Origin: Acinetobacter populi
Lineage (GTDB): Bacteria > Pseudomonadota > Gammaproteobacteria > Pseudomonadales > Moraxellaceae
Direction: 5' to 3'
DNA: 64,000 nucleotides
NCBI RefSeq assembly: GCF_002174125.1
Contig: NZ_NEXX01000003.1
Location: 323,749 to 387,748 of the forward strand
Below are positions 1 to 6,450 of this stretch, piece after piece. Position numbers and translations under genes: made by a program. The first letter of the stretch is position 1. The number at the start of each line of letters is the position of its first letter. Below the pieces are notes generated by a model that made no database searches, was not told where the DNA came from, and saw only the letters and a program-made list of their open reading frames with translations.

Positions 1-2
1 CG

Positions 3-596
3 CATTTTTTAACGGTTAGCCCCACCGGACAATATGTACAACAAACCTTGCTTACCCGATTAAAAAAAGCAACTGCAAATCCTCTACTGAGTCCAATTCA
101 TCGACTAGATCGGGAAACTGCCGGACTGATTCTATTTTCAAAACAAGTAGAAAGCCGGCATCTTTATCAACAACTTTTTGTAAAAAAAGAGATATACAAG
201 ACTTATCATGCCATTGCCCCGTTTTTGTGCCGCCTAAATTTTCCATTTAGATTTTCTGCTTGCATGCAAAAGGGCGAACCTTTTTATCGTATGAAAATCG
301 TTGAGGGAGAAAGCAATAGTGTGACCGATATTGCACTGCTTGAACACAATCAAAACTGGGCAAAATATCAATTAAAACCGATTACCGGAAAGCAACACCA
401 GCTTCGGGTACATATGAATGCACTCGGTATGCCATTAAAAAACGATCGTCTTTATCCTGAGGTTCAGCATTTAGAAATGGAAGATTTTTCCAATCCCTTA
501 CAATTATTGGCAAAAAAAATTGATTTTATTGATCCACTCACACAGCAGCATTTTTATTTTTGTTCTGGTTATGACTTGTTGCTGCCCGAGCATTGA
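3..596 (+). CDS. RluA-family pseudouridine synthase, 5'-truncated by window edge
   Basis: The reading frame is open from the first bases of the window, so the true start lies upstream and only the C-terminal part is visible. It shows the RluA/RsuA catalytic motif HRLDRETAGLILFS, whose aspartate attacks the target uridine, and a later GKQHQLRVHM segment typical of the family's C-terminal sheet. The family isomerises uridines in rRNA or tRNA. The N-terminus, including any S4 domain, is missing, so the exact target (RluA, RluC, RluD, TruC type) cannot be decided. No clear intrinsic terminator follows the stop. Confidence 0.9.
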   Translation, partial: HFLTVSPTGQYVQQTLLTRLKKATANPLLSPIHRLDRETAGLILFSKQVESRHLYQQLFVKKEIYKTYHAIAPFLCRLNFPFRFSACMQKGEPFYRMKIVEGESNSVTDIALLEHNQNWAKYQLKPITGKQHQLRVHMNALGMPLKNDRLYPEVQHLEMEDFSNPLQLLAKKIDFIDPLTQQHFYFCSGYDLLLPEH

Positions 597-629
597 CAGC
601 AACAAGTATTTAAAGAATGGATGGAGTGA

Positions 630-767
630 TCAAGTAAACAAGTTACTTACTAGCGCATGGTATGCCACATTCGCCGCAAGTGCCAATGCCATATATACAC
701 CTAGATAAGCTTTATTCGTATTCATAATACCTACCTCTCTAACAGACAATGATTTGTTTTTTTGCAT
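630..767 (-). CDS. Small single-TM membrane protein (45 aa, or 31 aa from an internal start)
   Basis: This short frame has two in-frame ATG codons. The first (767) follows GAAGGATTTAACC, a good Shine-Dalgarno. The second (725) follows AGAGGTAGG-TATT and would give 31 residues. The common part reads NTNKAYLGVYMALALAANVA and continues through a hydrophobic stretch to SNLFT, giving one predicted membrane helix with a short basic N-terminal region. It sits alone between the pseudouridine synthase gene and the guanidine locus and is transcribed towards the former. I do not recognise the family. The ribosome-binding sites and hydrophobic pattern are the only support. Confidence 0.5.
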   Translation of the reverse strand: MQKNKSLSVREVGIMNTNKAYLGVYMALALAANVAYHALVSNLFT

Positions 768-1102
768 GGTTAAATCCTTCTATGCAATTCTTCCCTGACC
801 ACAACTTTACGAAAATTATCCAAGCAATAACTATGCCGTAATCACTACACCATAATAACTGCGAGAATAAAGTCGATTAAATTAATCAACTTAAAAATAA
901 CGAATCCCCATATTTATACAATTTTTGCCTATTTTGCAAGCAACATTCATTGCATAAGCTCAAATATCAATGTAAAGCAAACCAAATACTGATAAGAAGG
1001 CTACACAATTAACACTACGTAAACGCTCTAAACTTCCTCATTGCTAGAGACAATTTATCTTAAATGAGCATTTATGCGGCTTTTTAACCCAAATGAGATG
1101 AA
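768..1102. other. Intergenic region upstream of guanidine unit A
   Basis: No coding frame with a ribosome-binding site was found here. It is AT-rich and should contain the enhancer-binding-protein sites required by the sigma-54 promoter at 1103, but no convincing NtrC-type dyad (GCAC-N-GTGC) could be read by eye. Confidence 0.4.
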
Positions 1103-1118
1103 TGGCATTAATATTGCT
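1103..1118 (+). promoter_or_regulatory. Sigma-54 (RpoN) promoter of unit A
   Basis: TGGCATTAATATTGCT fits the -24/-12 consensus TGGCAC-N5-TTGCW. The GG (1104-1105) and GC (1116-1117) are separated by exactly 10 bases. The expected start of transcription is near 1129, 39 bases before the permease ATG. Confidence 0.8.
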
Positions 1119-1124
1119 TATTTA

Positions 1125-1152
1125 GTATTACTATTTTTTAAAAAAGTAATAC
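1125..1152. promoter_or_regulatory. NikR-type operator A
   Basis: GTATTAC (1125-1131) and GTAATAC (1146-1152) are perfect inverted half-sites separated by 14 bases, extended outwards to TTAGTATTACT and AGTAATACTAA. The identical arrangement occurs at 8836-8863 and 14972-14999. Read as GTATTA-N16-TAATAC, the spacing equals that of the E. coli NikR operator. It covers about -4 to +24 of the sigma-54 promoter, a position expected to repress. Confidence 0.8.
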
Positions 1153-1167
1153 TAAGCGGTAGAGCCT

Positions 1168-2106
1168 ATGTCAAATACACTTCTATCCAGAAACCACACA
1201 CTGCTGCTCAGTCTGGCATCTTTTCTGATCCCAATCCTGATCTGGTGTGCTGTCAGCTATTTACCTTTTATCTGGCATCCGCAGGTACAAGTAACCAACT
1301 CGGGTGATGTGACTTATTTTCAGGTCAATAGCCGGGTAGCCAAAGATGTGTTCTATCAAGAAGCACAAAATGCAGTAAATCGGGGAGAAACCCCACCTCA
1401 AGGCAAATTGGTCAATCCGATTTATTTGCCTGCACCGCATGAAGTTGCTAGAGCTTTAGTCACCTCGTTTACCACACCGCCTGTTCAAGCAGATGCACCA
1501 TGGTTGCATCAAAGTTTGTGGCATAGCATTAAAATTGTTTTTACTGCCTTTATTATTTCATCAATTATCGGTGTGCCTTTGGGCATTCTATGTGGTTTCT
1601 CTAGTGTTATTTCCAGACTGACCGAACCTTTTGTCGAGTTTTTCCGTTATTTACCGGCACCCGCATTCGGTGCGCTGGCTGTGGCAATCTTAGGCATCAA
1701 TGATGCACCAAAAATTGCCATCATTGTCATCGGTACACTATTCCAGCAAATTCTGATTATTGCCAATACCACCCGTATGGTGGATCGCGGTCTGATTGAA
1801 GCTGGATTCACCCTTGGCACCAACAAACTAAAAAGCCTGTTTCATGTGGTGATTCCTGCGGCATTGCCTGATATTTATCAGAATCAACGGGTATTACTAG
1901 GCTGGGCATGGACGTATTTGATTGTCTCCGAACTGATTGGTGCAACATCGGGCATTACTTGGTTTATCACCCAGCAGGCACGCTATCAAAACTTTGCCAA
2001 TGTCTATGCTGCAATCCTGATCATTGGCGTAATTGGTTTAATTACGGATTTTATCCTGATGAAACTCGGTGAACGCCTATTTAAATGGAAAAAAGGAGCA
2101 AAGTAA
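1168..2106 (+). CDS. NitT/TauT-type ABC transporter permease (guanidine locus)
   Basis: This is a 312-residue integral membrane protein. TM1 lies at about residues 12-32 and is followed by a long polar loop to about residue 110, then five further membrane segments. The EAA loop EAGFTLGTNKLKSLFHVVIP, which docks on the ATPase, is at about residues 212-231. The family resembles SsuC/TauC/NrtB permeases for small nitrogen or sulfur compounds. It is the first gene of unit A, directly behind the sigma-54 promoter and NikR-type operator. The next gene, encoding the ATPase, starts 1 base after its stop. The binding protein is in unit B (5396). The likely substrate is guanidine or a guanidino compound, inferred from context only. 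Confidence 0.88.
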   Translation: MSNTLLSRNHTLLLSLASFLIPILIWCAVSYLPFIWHPQVQVTNSGDVTYFQVNSRVAKDVFYQEAQNAVNRGETPPQGKLVNPIYLPAPHEVARALVTSFTTPPVQADAPWLHQSLWHSIKIVFTAFIISSIIGVPLGILCGFSSVISRLTEPFVEFFRYLPAPAFGALAVAILGINDAPKIAIIVIGTLFQQILIIANTTRMVDRGLIEAGFTLGTNKLKSLFHVVIPAALPDIYQNQRVLLGWAWTYLIVSELIGATSGITWFITQQARYQNFANVYAAILIIGVIGLITDFILMKLGERLFKWKKGAK

Positions 2107-2107
2107 G

Positions 2108-2989
2108 ATGAAACAAGACTTCAATGCCGAAAACTATTTTAATCAAATTTATGCTCGCCCCGTCATTCTGGAAACTCAAGGCTTATCCCAAGTCTTTCAA
2201 CATGATCACATAAAACGCACAATTTTAAAGCAAATTGACTTAAAAATTCATCAGCGTGAATTTATTTGTATCATTGGCCCATCAGGCTGTGGGAAATCGA
2301 CTTTAAGTCGTGTAGTTGCTGGTCTGGATGATTTTGACAGTGGTAAAGTGCTGGTCGATGGCAAGCCAATTCAAGGCACCAGTCCTGAACGTGGTATGGT
2401 CTTTCAGGGCTATACCCTGTTTCCATGGAAAACGGTAAAAGAAAATGTCATGTTTGGTCCTTTAATGAAAGGCATCAGCCGTACTCGGGCAGAAGAAATG
2501 GCACGGGAATGGATCGGTATTATTGGTCTGGAAAAATATGAAAATCAGTTTCCGCATGAATTGTCCGGAGGAATGAAACAACGGGTTGCCATTGCCCGTG
2601 CGCTGGTCAACGAACCCAAATTATTATTAATGGATGAACCGTTTGGTGCGCTTGATCCTTATACCAGGCAAAAGATGCAGAAGCATTTATTAGACCTGTG
2701 GCAAAATATTGATATCACGATTTTGTTTGTCACCCATGATATGGACGAAGCCATCTTATTGGCAGATCGCATTGTGGCACTTAAAGCCAATCCCGGTGAA
2801 ATCAGGGAAATTATCGAGGTCAATTTACCTCGTCCAAGAACGCCTGATATCATGCAAAGTGACGAATTCAAGCAGCTAAAAGCCCATGTCAATCATCTGG
2901 TACATGCCCAGGATGATATAGAAATCGATCCTGCCATGCAGAATCTGCCAAGCATTCCACGAATGACACAAGTGAGTACACAAAAGTAA
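2108..2989 (+). CDS. ABC transporter ATP-binding protein, NitT/TauT type
   Basis: This is a 293-residue nucleotide-binding subunit. Walker A GPSGCGKST is at residues 57-65, followed by a Q-loop (MVFQGYTLFPW), the signature LSGGMKQRVAIARA, Walker B LLLMDEPFGALD and an H-loop THDMDEA. I chose the ATG at 2108 because AAAAAGGAGCAAAGTAAG precedes it. An upstream in-frame start would overlap the permease gene. It energises uptake together with the permease upstream and the lipoprotein at 5396. The C-terminal 40 residues after the NBD are unremarkable. After the stop, a riboswitch separates it from the oxygenase gene. Confidence 0.9.
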   Translation: MKQDFNAENYFNQIYARPVILETQGLSQVFQHDHIKRTILKQIDLKIHQREFICIIGPSGCGKSTLSRVVAGLDDFDSGKVLVDGKPIQGTSPERGMVFQGYTLFPWKTVKENVMFGPLMKGISRTRAEEMAREWIGIIGLEKYENQFPHELSGGMKQRVAIARALVNEPKLLLMDEPFGALDPYTRQKMQKHLLDLWQNIDITILFVTHDMDEAILLADRIVALKANPGEIREIIEVNLPRPRTPDIMQSDEFKQLKAHVNHLVHAQDDIEIDPAMQNLPSIPRMTQVSTQK

Positions 2990-3001
2990 TTTTGCAAGGC
3001 C

Positions 3002-3044
3002 TTGGGACGACCCAACTGCCTTAATCTATTGCTGGACGACCAGC
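3002..3044 (+). ncRNA. Guanidine-II riboswitch (mini-ykkC)
   Basis: Two small hairpins occur in tandem. TTGGG-ACGA-CCCAA is at 3002-3015 and GCTGG-ACGA-CCAGC at 3031-3044, joined by a 15-base linker. Paired stems capped by ACGR tetraloops in a GGACGACC context are the hallmark of mini-ykkC, the guanidine-II riboswitch, which usually controls translation of the next gene. The oxygenase ATG at 3061 lies 16 bases downstream, with GGTG (3051-3054) as the likely ribosome-binding site. It is unusual in being internal to the unit, after the ABC genes, so the ligand would specifically raise the oxygenase and exporter part. Confidence 0.88.
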
Positions 3045-3060
3045 CTGATGGTGAATTCAA

Positions 3061-4059
3061 ATGCATGAAGATAACTATGTTCTACCCATGGTGGATATCT
3101 CCAAACTTTCTAGTCCAAATTTGGCTGATCGACTTGACGTTGCAAAAGCCCTAGATCAAGCCTGTAAAGAGGTTGGTTTTTTATATATTAAGGGTGATCA
3201 ATTTAATCCTCAGTTATTTACACAAATTCAGCACATTGCAAAAGCCTATTTTGCCCAAGAAGAAAAGCTAAAAATGCAGCATTATATTGGCTTATCAGAA
3301 AATCACAGTGGCTATGTGCCCATTGGTGAAGAGCAATTTGCATCCAATACCTATGATTTAAAAGAAGCCTATGATGTCAATTATGATTATCCGCTTAGCA
3401 CACCACGTCGCCCTTTGTTAGGTCCTACTTTGTGGCCAGATTTTCCTGAATTTCAGACTCAGGTGCTTGCCTATTACCAACATGTCAAAACTGTTGGACA
3501 TCAAATATTTCAGGGCTTTGCACTGGCATTGGGCTTGAGTGAAGACTTTTTCACCCCACATTTACAACATCCGCCTAGTCAGTTACGTTTAATCCATTAT
3601 CCCTACAATCCAGCTGCCGAAGATAGCGTCGGAATTGGTGCGCATACCGATTATGAATGCTTTACTTTGCTATTACCGACGGCTCCCGGGCTACAGGTGT
3701 TGAACAAACAGGGCGAATGGATTGACATTCCATTGATTGAAAACAGTATGGTGATGAATATTGGTGACATGATGGAAATACTTTCCAATGGCCGTTATCT
3801 TGCCACCAAACATCGGGTGAAACGGGTACAAGAAGAACGCTATTCTTTTCCGCTATTTTTCTCCTGTGATTATGACTATGTCATTGCCCCTGTGATGCCA
3901 AATGAGGCGCCAAAATATCAGCCCCTCAAAGGTGGCGATCATTTATTTAATCAGACAGCGCAAACTTTTTCTTATTTAAAACAGCGAATCGCAAAAGGAG
4001 AATTAACCTTAAACAATGCGATTCCCTTATCTTCTTTTGGTCTGGCAGAACAACAATAA
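3061..4059 (+). CDS. 2-oxoglutarate/Fe(II)-dependent oxygenase, isopenicillin-N-synthase family
   Basis: This is a 332-residue protein with an N-terminal DIOX_N region (LPMVDISKL, residues 8-16) and a C-terminal double-stranded beta-helix. The iron ligands are visible as H195 and D197 in GAHTDYECFTLL and H251 in TKHRVKR. R260 and S262 (RYS) form the RxS motif that binds 2-oxoglutarate. It lies directly behind a guanidine-II riboswitch in a guanidine-degradation locus. Ethylene-forming enzyme and plant homoarginine hydroxylases of this superfamily hydroxylate a guanidino amino acid next to the guanidine nitrogen and so release guanidine. I infer a similar role here, on an imported guanidino compound. 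The substrate is unknown. Confidence 0.9.
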   Translation: MHEDNYVLPMVDISKLSSPNLADRLDVAKALDQACKEVGFLYIKGDQFNPQLFTQIQHIAKAYFAQEEKLKMQHYIGLSENHSGYVPIGEEQFASNTYDLKEAYDVNYDYPLSTPRRPLLGPTLWPDFPEFQTQVLAYYQHVKTVGHQIFQGFALALGLSEDFFTPHLQHPPSQLRLIHYPYNPAAEDSVGIGAHTDYECFTLLLPTAPGLQVLNKQGEWIDIPLIENSMVMNIGDMMEILSNGRYLATKHRVKRVQEERYSFPLFFSCDYDYVIAPVMPNEAPKYQPLKGGDHLFNQTAQTFSYLKQRIAKGELTLNNAIPLSSFGLAEQQ

Positions 4060-4075
4060 AACACAGGAGAAATCT

Positions 4076-4963
4076 ATGCATTTAATCCATGATATTTTAG
4101 CCAGATTGCCTATCAGCGATTTAACGCAGTGTGCTTTACCCCATTACCTGCTGGGTGCATTTAGACGAAAAAGTATCACTTTTTTTAATGGACTCACCGA
4201 TGAAGACACCATTGTTTACTGGTTTCAGTCCAAGTCATTTAGCATAGATCTACGTTTAAGTGATGCACATAACACGTCAATTTATGATCGACAAGGCTGG
4301 ATTGGCGATACGTTATGGGACGAAAAAAACCAGTTATTATCCTGGCATATTGAACAAAGTTATCAGCCTCGTACACAGTGGCCAGAACCGGCCAAACTTT
4401 ATCCGATTGGTAATTGTATTCTGGAGTTTGCTCCATCTGGTGCTTATGTGGAGGACTGGCGACAACAAGCAACGACAGGGCTTTTTTTGGGTTTAAGATT
4501 AAAACAAGTCGAGCACATGGCCACACAACAGCAATACAAAATGGAGGGTGGACTGATCATTAGTGGCCAACATATCGCAATGGTACAAAGTCGTTTGCCT
4601 GAGATTGAAGAAAAATTTACACATATTGCTGATCTAAGAAAAGCTGCTCAACAACATATCCATGATGATGACATCAACAGTTATGAGGTTTCTATTGCAC
4701 TAGGCAGTGATGAAATTCGTTATAGTACAATATCGGAACATATTGGCACCGCTATCAATCTGGACCAATTTGAATTACTGCAAAATGGTCAACTTAGACA
4801 ACAAAAACTTTTGCACGGTACAGAGTATTTCTTTTATTATGAACTGGATTTTTACTCGCCCGATTTTCATTTCATCGGTCAATCGCCCGCCAGCGTTGAT
4901 GCCATTGCATGGTCAAAACGGGAACAGCAACATTTGTTTGAACATGCCAAAATCGTGACATAA
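4076..4963 (+). CDS. Unrecognised 295-aa soluble protein of the guanidine locus
   Basis: The start at 4076 is chosen because ACAGGAGAAATCT precedes it. A longer frame would run back into the oxygenase gene. There is no signal peptide or membrane segment. The sequence is rich in aromatic beta-strand-like stretches (TIVYWFQSKSFSIDLRL, LLSWHIEQSY, KLYPIGNCILEFAPSG). The second half repeats the flavour with EVSIALGSDEIRYSTI and FFYYELDFYSPDF, suggesting a two-barrel, calycin-like fold, but I cannot assign a family. It lies 16 bases after the oxygenase stop and 17 bases before the SMR start, so it is almost certainly co-expressed under the guanidine-II riboswitch. Confidence 0.75.
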   Translation: MHLIHDILARLPISDLTQCALPHYLLGAFRRKSITFFNGLTDEDTIVYWFQSKSFSIDLRLSDAHNTSIYDRQGWIGDTLWDEKNQLLSWHIEQSYQPRTQWPEPAKLYPIGNCILEFAPSGAYVEDWRQQATTGLFLGLRLKQVEHMATQQQYKMEGGLIISGQHIAMVQSRLPEIEEKFTHIADLRKAAQQHIHDDDINSYEVSIALGSDEIRYSTISEHIGTAINLDQFELLQNGQLRQQKLLHGTEYFFYYELDFYSPDFHFIGQSPASVDAIAWSKREQQHLFEHAKIVT

Positions 4964-4980
4964 TATTTGGAATTCTTTAT

Positions 4981-5310
4981 ATGTCCTATGTCTTTCTGGC
5001 AATTGCCATTATTTCAGAAGTGATTGCCACATCCGCCTTAAAAGCATCAAATGGTTTCACTGTGCTGGTCCCGTCTCTGATTACCATTGTCGGTTATGTG
5101 ATTGCTTTGTTTTGCTTGTCGCTAACCCTCAAAACCATTCCGGTTGGCATTGCCTATGCAATCTGGTCAGGTGCAGGAATTATCCTGATTTCAACTGTAG
5201 GCTGGGTACTTTATAAACAACAACTGGATCTGGCGGCATTGATTGGTTTAGGGCTGATGATTAGCGGGATTATCGTCATCAATGTATTTTCCAAAAGTAC
5301 ACAGATTTAA
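4981..5310 (+). CDS. Small multidrug resistance (SMR) transporter, Qac/EmrE-like
   Basis: This 109-residue protein has four membrane helices. The essential proton/substrate glutamate is E13 in IISEVIATSALK, and the helix-3 motif is PVGIAYAIWSGAGIILIS. Guanidinium exporters (Gdx, formerly SugE) usually read LLEVVWA...K and GTAYAVWTGIG. This protein instead matches the EmrE/Qac pattern (AEVI, GIAYAIWSG). Its position as the last gene of a unit with a guanidine-II riboswitch nevertheless points to export of guanidinium or a product of the pathway. It is followed by a strong terminator shared with the convergent gene at 5396. Confidence 0.9.
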   Translation: MSYVFLAIAIISEVIATSALKASNGFTVLVPSLITIVGYVIALFCLSLTLKTIPVGIAYAIWSGAGIILISTVGWVLYKQQLDLAALIGLGLMISGIIVINVFSKSTQI

Positions 5311-5342
5311 TTTTGTAATTTGAATAATAATCGACTTTACTA

Positions 5343-5382
5343 ATAAACCGTTTTATTTCAGCAATAAAACGGTTTTTATTTA
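5343..5382. terminator. Bidirectional intrinsic terminator
   Basis: AAACCGTTTTATT (5345-5357) and AATAAAACGGTTT (5363-5375) form a perfect 13-bp stem flanked by A- and T-rich tracts. It separates the convergent SMR gene and the binding-protein gene. Confidence 0.85.
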
Positions 5383-5395
5383 GAATGGATCAGGC

Positions 5396-6427
5396 TTATT
5401 GAATCGAATCCAGTAATTTTGCAGAAATCAATCCATCGGCATCCACTTCGGTTGTATAAATACCATTTTCGACATTAAATTTATTGACGTGATAGGTCGA
5501 ACCATAAATCGAATCAAAGCCATTGCCTTTTACAAACACCTTTTTATTGGCTGCGACATCCAGTAAATGCGTTCCACCCACAAATTGTTCGTATTGCGCA
5601 GGATCAACGCCCACCCGATTTGCCATGATTTTAACTGCATCAGCATGAGTAGCAGGATCATTGATATATTTGACAGTTTTATCCCATACCTGAATGACTT
5701 TTTTCCAGTCTTCTTCATGTGCAGATAAATGCGACATATTCACCGACAAAGTGTCATAAATTAATCCCGGTTTATCTTTAGAGCTATAGATAATTTTGGA
5801 ACCTGCCACCGCTTTAAGTGCCTGATTGGCGACAGGCTGCCATACTGCAATTGCTGCAATATCCGGGCTGGCAAAAACTTGTGGCAATTCATTGGTCACG
5901 GAATTGACCAGTTTGATGTCGGATAAAGGAATTTTGGCATCATCCAGTGCAGTAGATAACAGTAAATGATCGACCAGACCTTTTTCGGTTGCAACAGACT
6001 TCCCTTTTAGATCGGCAATAGTATTGATACCGTCTTTGGCAATAATCACATCATTGCCTGCGGAATAATCAGTTGCCATGATGATAATTCCCTTGGTGCC
6101 ACCAGTAGAGGTAATTAGGTTATCACCATTGGTGACCAATACCGCATCGAGTTGATTGGCAGAAAAAGCATTCAGTGAAGAGGAATAATCAAACCACTTG
6201 AATTCGACATTCAAGCCTGCCTCTTTAAGCCAGCCTTTTTCAATGGCCACTTGCCAAGCCACAAAACCAGGCCAATCACTATAACCAATGGTAATCGGTT
6301 GAGTGGTTGCAGTACTTGATTGTTCGGATTTTGCCTGAGCTTCCGGTGTTTTTGCAGTATTGTCACAAGCTGTTAGCAGCATGCCAAAAACCACTGATAA
6401 AGAAAGTGTTGCTGTACGAATCATCAT
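5396..6427 (-). CDS. ABC transporter substrate-binding lipoprotein, NitT/TauT (SsuA/NMT1-like)
   Basis: The 343-residue form starts at 6427, behind GGGAGAATGAC. It has a lipoprotein signal with lipobox LLTAC (C21) and a mature SBP fold beginning ITIGYSDWPGFVAWQVAIEKG, where G-Y/W...P..VA..KGWLKEAG is typical of NMT1/SsuA-type proteins. It is the last gene of unit B, 23 bases after allophanate hydrolase. It is most simply the periplasmic receptor for the permease/ATPase of unit A, since the only other transporter at the locus is the SMR. Putting the receptor in the catabolic unit and the membrane parts in another explains why all units share one operator. The ligand is inferred to be guanidine or a guanidino compound. 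Confidence 0.87.
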   Translation of the reverse strand: MMIRTATLSLSVVFGMLLTACDNTAKTPEAQAKSEQSSTATTQPITIGYSDWPGFVAWQVAIEKGWLKEAGLNVEFKWFDYSSSLNAFSANQLDAVLVTNGDNLITSTGGTKGIIIMATDYSAGNDVIIAKDGINTIADLKGKSVATEKGLVDHLLLSTALDDAKIPLSDIKLVNSVTNELPQVFASPDIAAIAVWQPVANQALKAVAGSKIIYSSKDKPGLIYDTLSVNMSHLSAHEEDWKKVIQVWDKTVKYINDPATHADAVKIMANRVGVDPAQYEQFVGGTHLLDVAANKKVFVKGNGFDSIYGSTYHVNKFNVENGIYTTEVDADGLISAKLLDSIQ

Positions 6428-6450
6428 GTCATTCTCCCGAAATTGGAAAT

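Noticed and set aside
4239..4526. 95-codon minus-strand frame inside the unknown guanidine-locus gene
   Set aside because: Shadow of the plus-strand gene, whose ribosome-binding site and codon pattern are convincing.
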